Assembly (NCBI GenBank): GCA_030762175.1
Contig: CM060843.1
Coordinates: 117,310,869-117,374,868, forward strand
DNA: 64,000 nt
Source of the DNA: Metallyticus violacea
Lineage: Eukaryota; Arthropoda; Insecta; Mantodea; Metallyticidae
Direction: 5' to 3'
Shown here piece after piece: positions 11,351 through 21,604 of this stretch (the stretch's first letter is position 1; each line of letters begins with the position of its first letter). The notes under the pieces were generated by a model. It made no database searches. It was given only the letters and a program-made list of their open reading frames with translations, and was not told where the DNA came from. Made by a program: the position numbers and the translations under genes.

Positions 11351-11586
11351 ATCTTCCAAATGGCACTTAAGCTGTAAATATTGCAAATATGGTAATCCAA
11401 AGTGAATTTTCCTTTGCACATAAAATTTAATTGTTTTAGTTCACCCACCAAGGCTGTGAATAATCTCATGTTCCCAGATTGCACATAAGCTATAGAAATC
11501 ACAAATGTGGTAATCCAAATTGAATTGTGCTTTGCTCATGAAATTTCATTATTTTCAGCTAATTCACCTGGGCCGTGAATACCCTC
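11351..11586 (+). repeat. tandem duplication spanning the ETFRF1 3' splice site
   Basis: Two diverged units, 11351-11467 and 11468-11586, align end to end. Each has a ttgcac/tggcac..aagct segment, tggtaatccaaa, a pyrimidine tract with acceptor AG, and an exon-like stretch ending gaat. The second unit carries the real acceptor attttcag/CTAATTC at 11558/11559. The first has ttgttttag at 11431-11439. If the first acceptor were used in phase 0 it would read FTHQGCE and stop, so it is a decoy or dead site. Confidence 0.75.
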
Positions 11587-11768
11587 ATGGCTATGATTAT
11601 TTTCGAACACGTCTCAAGAAAGCTTTCATGAAGAATCGGAATGAAACAGACCCAAATAAAATAGAGACAATGATTGCTCATGGTAATTACATAGTAAAAG
11701 AGTTGGAAGCCTTATACATGCTACGTAAATATAGAACATTGAAGAGGAGGTACTATAATGATAAATGA
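11559..11768 (+). CDS. ETFRF1: ETFRF1 (LYRM5), second and last coding exon
   Basis: This exon encodes 69 residues beginning [20 protein letters not shown] and ending [13 protein letters not shown] with TGA at 11766. The family hallmarks are all in order: LGR(E/D)YP.G.DYF..RLK, a basic FMKN, then [19 protein letters not shown] and [13 protein letters not shown]. In vertebrates these match [25 protein letters not shown]. LYR proteins fold as a three-helix bundle in the mitochondrial matrix, and ETFRF1 is reported to bind ETF and displace its FAD. The frame is intact and unfrayed, unlike every other open frame here, which implies selection. The open frame extends upstream of 11559 only by chance through the intron. 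The 5' partner is the exon at 6949-6987. Confidence 0.92.
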   Translation, partial: LIHLGREYPHGYDYFRTRLKKAFMKNRNETDPNKIETMIAHGNYIVKELEALYMLRKYRTLKRRYYNDK

Positions 11769-12617
11769 ATGAAAGCTCCATAATCAAAATATAACTAATA
11801 CTTATTGATGTATGTCATGGAAACCATATTACATGAATCTATTAGTTTCTGCATAAAACTGTTATTTTAGAATTAAGTGTTAGTTGAAGCAGTTTCAAAA
11901 GAGAAAAAAATGTAATAATGAAACACAACTATTATCAGGTTTGTAAATATATGTAGCATAAATTAAATACTGATCACCATTAAGAGGTTATTGTACTTGT
12001 ACTTGTAAATAGGTTGTATAATTGGGATTTATACAAAAGTTGCATATTCTTTAACAAAGGATAATTCTTTATATTATGTAATTTTGTACTTTTCAATTTG
12101 TTGCAATAAAGCATTAGCTTGTTCTAGTCTGAGTATGAAACTATATCCCTTTTGCTATTGGCATACTAACAGAGATTATAGTAAAAAAAATGAGAATAAA
12201 ACAAAAGTTGCAAAAAGCAAGTGGTTGTTTACTCTTTTCTTTATAATTTAGTGACAGCTCAGATTTGTAATTAGCATATGTAGATAATTATGTTATTGCA
12301 TTATACAAATAATAACTTTCCATTAGTATTTGCTGATTTACATTTGATTTGTACTTGTTTTTATAACATACAGAGATTCAACAGGGCTTTCAAAATGATT
12401 GATCTGATTTCATTTCCACCTATCATGTATTCATTTTGCATACGTTAAATGACAGAGAAATTTTCCAAGATTTGATTGTCACTTATGTAACCTTTCCTGA
12501 TTATACTAGCAGCATGCAGCTGGTAATAAAGTTTCTCCTTTACTGCTCCAATATGTCCACATTTATTGAGTCCATAGCTATGACATTGCACTTTCTCAGC
12601 TCATTAATCATGGCAAT
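11769..12617 (+). other. ETFRF1 3' UTR and downstream AT-rich spacer
   Basis: The first ~350 bp is the likely 3' UTR, up to the polyadenylation signal at 12105. Beyond it I see only AT-rich spacer. An open frame at 12436-12825 crosses a SINE insertion and is not thought to be coding. Confidence 0.5.
12105..12110 (+). terminator. polyadenylation signal AATAAA for ETFRF1
   Basis: The hexamer AATAAA lies 337 nt after the stop codon, and a T/GT-rich stretch (tgttctagtctgag) follows within 30 nt. It is the first strong candidate downstream. The exact cleavage site is not visible. Confidence 0.6.
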
Positions 12618-12662
12618 TTTGATTTATTTATGGATGCTCTTTAACATCTCAGGTCATCAGCG
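12618..12662 (-). mobile_element. SINE-A, 45-bp terminal fragment with perfect TSD
   Basis: Only the last 45 bp of SINE-A is present (tail plus the core ending aggtcatcagcg). It is flanked by the perfect 13-bp TSD taatcatggcaat at 12605-12617 and 12663-12675. Confidence 0.85.
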
Positions 12663-12825
12663 TAATCATGGCAATGATAGCATGTACACAGCACCCTTGA
12701 TATACCCCCAAAGAAAACAGTTGCATGGTATAATAAACGAATTGACTGTTGCATTATCATTATCAGTTCCTATTTTGAACATTCCACTACTTCAGTTAAT
12801 GAACTCAGAAATCATATTATCATAA

Positions 12826-13680
12826 CTTGGACTTAGTGATTGTGGATATCGTGAAGCAAGCATGGGAGATACTAGACTACAGCTACTCGTGTAATGAGGA
12901 GAAGTCACATATAATGAGAGAATCAAATCCTCTTCTTCTCCAAAAAGTTTAGGCCTGTTCCAGCTCCAAACTCCTGTTCCAACTATCTCTTCCTTGGTTT
13001 TGTCTTTCTTGAAGTCAATTATTTAAGGCTGCTTTGGGTGTTCTTTTTTTTAATGTTAAAATTTAAAACTTCCGAGATGTTGTGCCATGGTCTTTGTTTT
13101 AAAAACTAAAACAGAGCTTTCACCTGCTATCTACGACCAGCATCATCAATGTAATAAGAAGTATGCACCAGATTTCACTTCTCCAACATCAGCCATCTTG
13201 AATCATATGATCACTACCATCACATTACCACCAGAATAATACAGTACAATAGTAGTTTATGGTAGTACAACCTCTTTCCAGGGTAAATGTGCAACTATCA
13301 AGACTGAATGAACAGCATGAACAAAGAGCCCTTTAAACTTGTCTCCAACTCTAGCAATATCATCAACATTATCCAATTAACATTTTTAGTTAACATTATC
13401 CTGCTGAATAAAAGATGCTCAAATCCATATGCACTGCTCATTTCTACATTAAGGATGAACCTGCCACCATTAATCCATATTTATACTCCAAAAAGAACAC
13501 TGATATAAGAATAAAGTCTATCCATAACCTTTAATCTCCCTCTAGTCCCACAGCATCGATGCACTTAAGACCTCCATGTGTGCTAACTGGAGACTCATCA
13601 AACATATCTCCCAGACACCCTTCCAACAATGATTCAAGCACTGCATGCCAATTTACATCTATACCTTGAATCAGGGTTGC
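12826..13680. other. unassigned sequence
   Basis: Slightly less AT-rich than its surroundings, with no recognisable coding family and no clear repeat structure. Confidence 0.35.
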
Positions 13681-13684
13681 AATG

Positions 13685-13790
13685 TGCACTTACCTATTAT
13701 AATGTAAATTGTCATACAGCACTAACTTGTTTAAAATCCAAAACATGTTTCAAGAGTACTCGCCCCCGTCAGCAGTTGGAGAAATGATAG
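13685..13790 (-). mobile_element. PLE 3' terminal fragment with degenerate ribozyme
   Basis: On the minus strand the segment contains gctgacgg, a GAGTACTC hairpin and ctcttGAAACATGTT, so the hammerhead parts are in order: a CUGACGG core (last A changed), stem II, GAAA and the ACAUGU palindrome. No endonuclease coding sequence is visible beside it. Confidence 0.5.
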
Positions 13791-13799
13791 CATTACTGT

Positions 13800-14520
13800 G
13801 CCGACTACTATGATCAAATGATATATTGCTTCACTGTTAATAACTTCTGTTAATTCTTCTTTAATACTTAGAGTATTCAAATGCATTTAGAAGCTATTGA
13901 CATTGAAGCAATTAAATATTCTAAAAATTAATGCTTTCTAATGTTGACACAAACTTCTTTACATTGCTTGTTAATTATTAGTGTTACCTTACATTTTACT
14001 ACTTTGGTTCAATAATCAATTAAGTCATTTAATATGGTATGTATTTTAAAGTGTCATAATGTAATGAAGTGTATAAGATTGTTTTTGAGCTTTTCTGAAA
14101 TAAAATGGAAAATATATATTTTAAAATTGTATTCACTAAATGCTTTTGTGCATTGCAGTATTTTGAGACAATATTGCATTGCTATAGCTCTCATGTTAAT
14201 AGAACACTAAATATATATTTTTCTTGAAGTTTCAGAGTCATTAAAATGCTTTTGCTTGTGCTACGTGGGATAAAATGCAATTAGACCAAAAGGAGGGATT
14301 TTATTATATATCCCTATTAAGCTTTCTTAAGAAAGGACATCAAAGTTTGCTTCCACTACATGAACATGAGATGGAAGTAAAGACTCGTTTTTTGGAGACT
14401 ATTCATCCTGGGCTGTAGAATAAGAAAACTCTGACAAATATCATGATCACTTCACCGACACAGATAGTAACTCTGTCAAAGAGAAAGAAAAATGGCTTAT
14501 GTTGGCTATTCTTTCGTAAT
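13800..14520. other. unassigned AT-rich sequence
   Basis: I see no gene and no repeat I can define. Confidence 0.35.
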
Positions 14521-14529
14521 ATTCTTCAC

Positions 14530-14717
14530 TCCCATGGCTGGCTGAGGTTGTTAAGGAGCAGACTCCTGAGGTCTGGGGTTCGATTTGCACCAGGAGCTTC
14601 CTCCCTGACTGAGGTTTTTTCCAGGTTTTTCTCAGTTATAAATGGCAAATACTGGGGAGGTGCCCTAAATTTAGGCCTGGGACGCTTCCTCCTTTAAAAA
14701 AAAAAAAATAAAAAAAA
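14530..14717 (+). mobile_element. SINE-B, tRNA-derived SINE with A-rich tail
   Basis: The head has a box A-like TGGCTGAGGTTGTTAAGG and a box B-like GGGGTTCGATTTGC, resembling a tRNA-Leu/Ser-type D arm. The body contains tccctgactgaggttttttcc, ataaatggcaaatactgggg and taaatttaggcctggga, and ends in an A-rich tail. A second copy lies inverted at 20199-20378. Confidence 0.75.
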
Positions 14718-14761
14718 TCCTTTCTCAGTTTATCTTACTTTCATCTCATGTATCATAAGTG

Positions 14762-14820
14762 TCCACCACCTGTGATACCTCAGTAGTTAAAAAGGGTGAT
14801 AAACGCTATTCAAAAAATAA
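14762..14820 (-). repeat. repeat D copy
   Basis: On the minus strand this reads as a short shared repeat, ggtgttta(t/a)c..ccctttttaactactgaggt followed by atcacaggtggtgg. It recurs at 20094-20165, 22865-22970 (interrupted by a SINE) and 58719-58785. Class unknown. Confidence 0.5.
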
Positions 14821-14904
14821 AATGATATTTCTCGAGCACTTCTTCCATTTTTTAGACCAATTTATTCACTTTAGACCATCACCTGCAGTGGTGCACTGAC
14901 CACA

Positions 14905-15190
14905 ACAAGAGCACTCACATTTATAGTGACTCCCAGACTTTTTTTAACCCAATAAAACACAACCAACATCCCCTTGCAATTCACATATGGAACGATGTTT
15001 ATAAAAATACAAACTACATTTCCTTATCCTGGGTCAAAAGATGGCAACAAAAGGGCCAACAAGATTGCAATGTCTTCAGCAATGTTGAATCTGGACCACT
15101 GTGCAAATGTAGAATGTCTGAAGAAAAAGTATGTCATTTATTGTTTTACTGTGACATTTATGATGTAAAAAGATACAATTTTTTTGGAAA
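14905..15190 (+). pseudogene. I-type LINE, RNase H and C-terminal cysteine-motif remnant
   Basis: In one frame it reads IYSDSQTFFNPIKHNQHPLA, then NYISLSWVKRW. These match the middle and end of LINE RNase H domains (catalytic D in SDSQ; SWVKAH..GNE.AD). A second frame gives DGNKRANKIAMSSA, the GNE.AD.LAK part. Then PLCKCRMSEEKVCHLLFYC matches the cysteine-rich tail (C.C......HLLF.C). Frameshifts are present, so it is dead. The clade is inferred from the presence of RNase H after the RT. Confidence 0.65.
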
Positions 15191-15199
15191 CCTATAATC

Positions 15200-16344
15200 C
15201 TGCAATGGTGATTAACCTAAAGCTCAGACACTAACTGGCATTTTTAATAACAAAATTGCTATAATTTAAGCCTTTGTGAACTGTAAAAACAAATATTTAA
15301 ATCTCCTTGATCATTCATGTAAATATGTAAGTAACTTTATAGGCCATACATATATATCATATAGCATAATATTAACTCTCATATCCTGAGCTAAAATTGG
15401 GTTGTGTTGTTTGAAGACATAATAAATAAATATAAATTATACATCATTAATTATGATCCACTCAGTAGATGTGTATTCAAATCACCTTGTGTAGTTAATT
15501 TATATTTGATATACTTCTGTAGCTTGCTTAATAATATAATGAGATGCCCCAGTGAAGCTGGGACAATTTTTAACTTTTTAATTGTTGCATGATACACCTT
15601 AGTATACAACAATTGCATGGAAGGCATCAATGTGAGTCTATTGTGTGTGTAGATTTTGTGGCAAATAGTAGATAATTGCTAATGGCTTCAGAAAATTTGG
15701 ATTTTGGCTAGGTACTGTGTAGAACTTTCCGATGCCAACTACAGTCTGTCAATGATAGACCAGTATTGTAAAAATGTGGTCTTACTGTCAGCAAGTTGTG
15801 TGAAGGGTGCATAGTCCAAATACATAAGAATAAAATCTTATTTTAAGCATAACACTCCCAAGAAATATACCAAATTGAAGCATAGCCCTATATTGGAATG
15901 GACAGGCAATAGATTTATTCCTCTCTTATATGGTCATGATGTGTCCATGGTATGGATTCACATGGCATCCAGTCACACTGAAAATTTATTTTTTAAGTAT
16001 TATTAATGTAAAGAAGCTGAGATAAGTGTCAATTTTATACTTTTTAGTGCAATTCATAATGCCTCATTCATGAGTTTCTGTGGCTGTGTTTACAAGAGCT
16101 TTGCTTCCAAACATTCTGCAACACTGGGACTTGATTATTTCTGTCTTACTCTTTTATTGTTTTATTTATTTTAATCTTTGTTTAGGAAAACAGAATCTAT
16201 CAAAGATTAAATAATTTGTGTTAAATTTGCCTTCCTGGATTGCACTTATGCATACAGTTAAACAATTCCTCCCCCAATACAAGTGTAGCTATTTATTCTT
16301 TGTCTGCATGTTATTTGTTAAATTGATGGTGTATACTAAACATT
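15200..16344. other. unassigned AT-rich sequence
   Basis: I recognise no gene or repeat. Short open frames here (15404-15592) show no family signature. Confidence 0.4.
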
Positions 16345-16420
16345 ATGAATGATTAATGGAAATCATTGTATGATTCAGTTGAACTACACACTCTTAAAGC
16401 TTCACTTACTTTTCATAAAT

Positions 16421-16467
16421 GTATGGAACCGGTTTCGAGAACATTTTGTTCCCATCTTCAGCCATAC
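16421..16467 (-). ncRNA. hammerhead-type ribozyme of PLE copy 1
   Basis: This 47-nt motif on the minus strand reads, in order: stem I GUAUGG (16467-16462), core CUGAAGA (16461-16455), one extra U (16454), stem II GGGAACA and UGUUCUC with an AAA loop, core GAAA (16436-16433), stem III ACCGGU (16433-16428), U17 (16427) and stem I CCAUAC (16426-16421). Both stem I strands pair perfectly, and stem II pairs over 7 bp with one G-U. The core fits CUGANGA..GAAA with H17=U, so cleavage is predicted between 16427 and 16426. Stem III is a 6-nt palindrome, so cleavage probably needs a dimer. The single extra U after CUGAAGA departs from the textbook core. Hammerheads in PLE terminal repeats are described in the literature. 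Confidence 0.75.
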
Positions 16468-16916
16468 TAAAGTTCAACTGTCGGATCATTCGTTGAGCTG
16501 TGGGAATGTATATTCTGCTCTGGTGGCGGTGTGATAAACTTGTAGTTTATGTTTTCATCCCCGACAATGTCGAAGTTCATTATGCTGTCTTTGTATTTGT
16601 AGATGTAGATTTTCTCCCAGGTTGCTAATTCTGTAGGTCCTTGTACTGATTTTAATAATTTTGTTTTATTTATTATGTCGTGATTTTGTGTCCAAAAATG
16701 ATATGCTACTGCTGATTTCTCTATTTGCTTGTACTTTATGTTCCTGAAATGTTCCTTTAACCGTGTGCCAATGTTTCTCTTTGTTTTCCCTATGTAGATT
16801 TTTTCACATTCTGCACAGTTTATTTTGTAAATACCTGATTTTTCTTCTTGTGGAATACTGTCATTAACATTATCTATCAGCAAATTTTGAACATTAAATC
16901 TATTAATCGGTGCCAA
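16467..16916 (-). pseudogene. PLE GIY-YIG endonuclease (copy 1)
   Basis: This is the C-terminal endonuclease of a PLE, which nicks the target for retrotransposition. The open frame of 149 residues starts MAPINRFNVQNLLIDNVNDS. It then carries SGIYKINCAECEKIYIGKTK, holding both the GIY and YIG signatures with a Cys pair between them as in PLE enzymes. RLKEHFRNIKYKQIEKSAVA and YHFWTQNHD follow (conserved Arg and the His-containing part), then TWEKIYIYKYKDSIMNFD with the metal-binding Glu. The domain itself has no stop, but it is out of frame with the RT because of the 127-nt deletion. I call it a pseudogene because it can no longer be made as part of the RT-EN protein. Confidence 0.88.
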
Positions 16917-17950
16917 CCTGATATTAAAATCTTTAAGAATATTCTGAAATTTTTTTGTGGCCCATGGATGATATGTGAATTTTTTAAAAATTTGTATTCT
17001 TTAAAATATTCTTTTTGTAGGTTAACTAGCCGGTGTGTTAAACTGTTAATTACTGCATGTTTGTGTGCTGTAGGGTTTAAACTGTCAGTTTTGATGTGAT
17101 TATCTGCATGTGTATTCTTTCTGTATATTCCAAATTTAAGTTTTTCTTGGCATTTCATTATTTTAATATCCAGGAATGGCAGCATGTTATCTGTTTCTAT
17201 TTCGTATGTAAATGAAATGTTTTTATCTTGAATATTTAGAAGTTTTAAGGCATCGTCAATGAGTTTTTTGTCAACTATGGCAAATATATCATCCACATAT
17301 CTGTACCATACCTTAAATATGAATGGAAATGCTGTGTTGATGTGTGTTTCAAATCTACTCATGAAGAGGTTAGCTAGAAATGGAGATAAGGGGCTGCCCA
17401 TTGTAATACCTGCTTGTTGTTTATAAAATTTTCCTTTAAAAGTGAAAAAGGCTTGGTTTATGCAAATTTCTGTCAGTTTGATGTATTCTTTTATGTGTAT
17501 ATCATTAATTCCACTTGTTTTTAGCCATTCATGTAGATAAATCAGGAGTTTTTCTTTTGGTATGCTAGGAAACAGAGATTCTACATCGAAAGATATAAGA
17601 GTGTCAGAGGGGTGCAATTTTATGTCTTTAATTTTTTCTATTAACTGATATGAATTATTTATGCTCCTGGTTTGAAATTTTGGTAATGCCTTGAATCTAT
17701 TAGCTAACCATTTTGCTAAATAGTAAGAGGGAGTATTGATGTTGTTAATGATGGGGCGCATACCATTTCCAGTCTTGTGAATTTTTGGTAAACCACATAA
17801 CCTAGCTATTTTAGGGTTGCTGTGTTTTATTTTGAATATTGTTTCTTTTGGAATGACTGTACATGTTTTCAGAACCTCATTGATGGAATTAACACACCTT
17901 TTCAATGGGTCTGATGGGATCGGAACATATTCTTTTTTATTTAATAAATT
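16877..17950 (-). pseudogene. PLE reverse transcriptase (copy 1), N-terminally truncated
   Basis: The frame runs from about 17950 to 16877 (over 340 residues) with clear PLE RT motifs. LCGLPKIHKTGNGMRPIINN lies near the start. SFDVESLFPSIPKEKLLIYL is motif A (catalytic D), QQAGITMGSPLSPFLANLFM motif B and WYRYVDDIFAIVDKK motif C (catalytic DD). LPFLDIKIMKCQEKLKFGIY and RKNTHADNHIK follow, the usual thumb-region block. After EYKFLKNSHIIHG the reading frame shifts at the deletion, and the last ~30 residues (GPQKNFRIFL.. on) are endonuclease-linker DNA read in the wrong frame. The N-terminal part expected in PLEs is absent, so the protein is not functional as it stands. Confidence 0.9.
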
Positions 17951-19844
17951 ATATAAAATTTTATTTCATAAATTAAATAAATAGATTATAATAATAGAAT
18001 GCTCCGCCCATTCATTACGTACTAGATTCTTTGACTTTCAAGTCGCTCGTTTCGATTTTAGCAAGAACTTCAGATTCTTTGTTCGCCACTCAACTGGCTT
18101 CGAAGTTCTAGTCAGATAGTCGGAATACGAGGAATATATCCAAATAACACATAAATGTCAAGTGTGCGATTTCATTAAATTCAACTCATCGGGAAAAACA
18201 ATCCGCGGAGTAGGCATCGCGAAATAATGAAAAACAGCACAAGTGGCAGAGCACTTACTTTCACCGAAAAGTGTTGGTTAATACATGATCGTTGAAAGTT
18301 ACTTCTAGACACCTATTTATTTGCAACAGTGGTATATTTTCCTAACCTATTGATTCAATATCAATAAAGCCAGTGAAATTCCCTGAGATATTGCTACTTA
18401 TACTTGGAACGGGAGTAGCAAAGCAACACCATCAGCAGCCGAGGCAACATCCTGCTACTTCGAATCTACAACGTGAGGCCGTCTATAGCTGGACCTAGTG
18501 TCATCGCCCTAACCCAAGTTACAGGCTCAAATTTTTGGTGCTCCAAAGAGCCGTCATTTTTAAACAAGCGTTACCATCTCAAATCTATGAACCTTGGGGT
18601 CTAGAGGAGTAAGTTAGCCCCATACCACCAAGGCTGATATTGCTCATTTAAATTTATTTTCATGATAATTAGAACTAATTGCTGCAATGTTGCCTTTTAT
18701 GGCCTTTAGATCAGCACAAAAGAGAGGAAAGTTTGCAAGATTTTGGGGTTGGACAAATTCTAGGCCTCTAAAAGTAGTTTATTAAGCACTTCTTGTAACT
18801 AATATCATCTTCTGTTACAAAGTCTTCTTTTATGCATTGTGATTCCTGTTGCCAATGACAGAATAAAGTGGAAGAAGGAAGTTTTGTTCTTCATTTTTTA
18901 TTTTTTTCGTGCAACTTCAAAATGTAAATATTAAAATGTAACAACAAATAAATTTTGTACTTCTAACACTGCATTCTAGGACACACTTCTAAATTCTCTA
19001 AGACTTATCAGTCTTTAAACTTTATGAAAAAGCTCCTGGCCAACTAAAGTAAAAATTACTTTGGTATTTTTCAACAAATGTTGAAGTTGTAGATAATCTT
19101 GTGAAGGTGCTTGATAGATTGGAAATAGGGCAGTGACTGCATACCAGTCAAGAAATGTAAATATGAAGAAACGAAATTGTTTCATTTGTCATTAAACCAC
19201 ATTGACATAAAAGAAAGAATGAAATAAGACTGGAATGAAACATTCAGAATATTATAGATCTTACTGGAAAGTCTTAACTCATGATTATTTAGTTCAAAAA
19301 AGGTTTTAAAAATAAATAATTTTATCATCCTATAAGATAAAGGCACTCTTCTAAAAAGATGCATTATCTTTATTATAATTACACCTTTTTGTTGCTGCTA
19401 TTGATATATTGAATGAGTTCAGCTGACTTTCACATCGATTCTTTATGTCTCATTAGCTACTGCTCCAATTTAGCAAAGTTTAAGAACCTTGCAAGTAAGA
19501 CATTCCAGAGAAAAGCTTATGCTTTAGCATTGTTTTAAAAGTTTGTTTAAAAAAAACATTTTGCAGTAGCAGCATTTCAGAATTAAAATCAGTTAACCTC
19601 AGACTAAATATTGAAAGTAATCTACTTTTTTCTTCTTTTTATTGAATCATCATTATTATTTTTATTATTTATTTCATTATTATGTGGGATATATATCTTA
19701 GATATGGAGCAATGTGATGGAATATGGACATAAAAATATACACATTTTTTCTGTGAAACATTTGATTTAATCTTCACCTCCATTAATGTATTAAAACTGT
19801 TCACACTAACTCCATTTACTTGCTCAATTAGTGAACAGTTTGAA
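17951..19844. other. unassigned; less AT-rich block at 18000-18620
   Basis: The block 18000-18620 is richer in G and C than its flanks. It contains aataaa (18363-18368) about 170 bp before a segment reading caaatttttggtgctcc at 18528. This is loosely reminiscent of an LTR or untranslated region, but I cannot assign it. The rest to 19844 is AT-rich, with no gene seen. Confidence 0.35.
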
Positions 19845-19920
19845 TACACTAATGTAGGATATATTACTACTCCATTGTATACAGCTTCGTAAGTACAATT
19901 TATACACTTAATCTTCACCT
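19845..19920 (+). repeat. repeat F copy (probable PLE terminal sequence)
   Basis: The stretch actaatgtaggatatattac, then tactccattgtatacagctt, then cgtaagtaca, is shared with 57237-57296 on the same strand and with about 60147-60200 inverted. At the last two loci it adjoins PLE-derived sequence, which suggests a PLE terminal repeat. Confidence 0.5.
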
Positions 19921-20093
19921 ACCTGAAACATAATTTAATTGCATATTTGTGAGATTTGGATATTATCTTATACAAGTGCAACATCTCATTTGGCCATGAA
20001 ACTGGAACAAAGTAATCACGTGCAGTTTCCCTTCTCTATTTACACCTTAGCTTAAAGGAATCATATGTAAGATGCCTATTCAGGTGATTAGAA

Positions 20094-20165
20094 TTATAAT
20101 GAAGAATGGTGTTTATGCCCGTTTTTGCTACAGAGGGACCAACAGGCGATGGGCACTGGTAACAT
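20094..20165 (+). repeat. repeat D copy
   Basis: Contains gaatggtgtttatgcccg, tttttgctacagaggga and ccaacaggcgatgggcac, the same short repeat as at 14762-14820 (inverted). Confidence 0.5.
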
Positions 20166-20198
20166 ATGAAATGAAATGATAGATTAGGAAAGGATTTA

Positions 20199-20378
20199 TT
20201 TTTAAGGAAGAAAATGTTCCAGGCCTAAGTTTAGGGTATCTCCCCAGCATTTGCCATTTATGAGAACTGAAAAAAACCTGGAAAAAACATCAGTCAGGGA
20301 GGATGGTCCTGGTGGGATTCAAACCCCAGACCTCCCGATCATGAGTTCGTGCCTTAACGACCTCGGCCACCCATGGTG
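20199..20378 (-). mobile_element. SINE-B, second copy
   Basis: On the minus strand the head reads gtggccgaggtcgttaaggc (box A region) and later ggggtttgaatcccaccagg (box B). The body matches the 14530-14717 copy segment by segment, including tccctgactgatgttttttcc and aacttaggcctgga. Its head gives the better view of the tRNA-like promoter. Confidence 0.78.
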
Positions 20379-20399
20379 GTATGATTAGAGTTAGAAAAT

Positions 20400-21239
20400 T
20401 ATATAATTGAAAAAAAATGGAGTGAAATTCATAAGAGATATAAGAAATAAGTAGAACATTTATATCTAAGGTATAGAACATAGAATATTAAAGCTCAGAT
20501 TCCTTTATTTAGTACTACTTTCCAACAGTGTAAATGTTTTTGAATGGTACTTAAGAATTTTTCAATCAAGAAAACTAAAAAAAAATCATATTAATAGATA
20601 TTTCAAATTAAAACATTAAATTTCTCAGCTCAGTAAAAAGTATTTAGTTAGCAATATCTAAATCCTAATTAATGTATACAAGTGTATATAGGCTAGAATT
20701 GTCATATGTCTGGTATAAGAGAAACATGACTTATTTTCTCTTTTCTTTCTTTGTCATTTTATTCTGCCATTGCTGGCACATTAAATTTTTATACAAATGC
20801 TTCCATTTTATTGATTACGAATGCAAATTTAAAACAAATGGTTTAAGAAATATAGGTGCTGTTGCACATGTATGAAATCATGGAGGAATTGATAGAGGAC
20901 TTAAAAATAAGCAAAAAATGATGTATAAATGTTGGTCAGCTTTGCTTAGATTTTTAATCACTCATTTTGTTTTGTAGTTTACTGATAAACAAGCTACAAA
21001 TGATTTTATTCTTTACATATTGATGCTGTGTTGTGTTTTTCATGTCATGCACCACAGTAGCCAGATAGTTACCAAAGAATGGAATGCAGAAGTTTCATAA
21101 TTAATCATGTATAGACTGACAAAAGTCCTTTTGCAGTTTTGGAAACAGACTCCTGCAATAATTTAGATTGGAGTAATTGGTAGCGCAGTAATTGGTCCTT
21201 TTATTTCACTTGGTATGAACTTCATACCATGACTTTTAA
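20400..21239. other. unassigned AT-rich sequence
   Basis: I see no gene. The open frame at 20672-20875 has no family signature. Confidence 0.4.
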
Positions 21240-21430
21240 TAGATCATTTAAATAGTTTTTTGGAAGAAATTCCATTAAACTTAATATACTGTATGTGGTT
21301 CATGCATGATGGGGTACTTTACCAAATTTTAATCATATTGCTAGGAATTCTATGTCAGCAAAAATCAGTTAAATGGATAGGCTGTGAAGCCGGAAATAAG
21401 GCTGCCTTTATTAATTTAATAACTAAAGAC
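21240..21430 (+). pseudogene. DDE transposase remnant (mariner-like)
   Basis: One frame reads IPLNLIYCMWFMHDG, a second frame continues PNFNHIARNSMSAKI, and the first resumes VKWIGCEAG. Together these parallel the block PLNL..MWFMHDGAP.HF..IAR.FL followed by WIGRGGP in certain DDE-family transposases, where the D of HDG is catalytic. Two frameshifts in 60 codons mark an old relic. No terminal inverted repeats were found, and the assignment is from memory of the family pattern. Confidence 0.42.
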
Positions 21431-21604
21431 TGCAGAGTCATATTTATAAAGGCATTAGATTTGATAAGGGTAATTGTTATGTATATGTATAATGAAATCA
21501 TTTGGAGATAGATATAACAGAAATAGAAATAATTTGTAACTTATGTGTAGGTCATTTGACAGGTGATTGTAGCTTACAAAAGGGTTTTGTATACATTTTG
21601 TAGT

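Larger units (their letters stand above)
16345..17950 (-). mobile_element. Penelope-like element (PLE), copy 1, 5' truncated
   Basis: Read on the minus strand, this holds most of a reverse transcriptase (17950 to about 16880), the GIY-YIG endonuclease (16916-16467), the hammerhead-type ribozyme (16467-16421) and the 3' arm ending gagtgtgtagttcaactgaatc..cattaat. The 5' part of the RT is missing upstream of 17950. Aligned by eye to the copy at 47711-48750, it lacks about 127 nt between RT and endonuclease (join near 16990), which puts the two domains in different frames. No TSD was found. Confidence 0.9.

Noticed and set aside
11431..11467. The upstream acceptor as the true start of ETFRF1 exon 2
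   Set aside because: Joined in phase 0 it reads 7 codons then a stop, whereas the acceptor at 11558 continues the family sequence without a break.
12436..12825. 129-codon open frame downstream of ETFRF1
   Set aside because: It runs through a 45-bp SINE insertion and its TSD, has no recognisable motif and has AT-driven composition, so it is probably chance.
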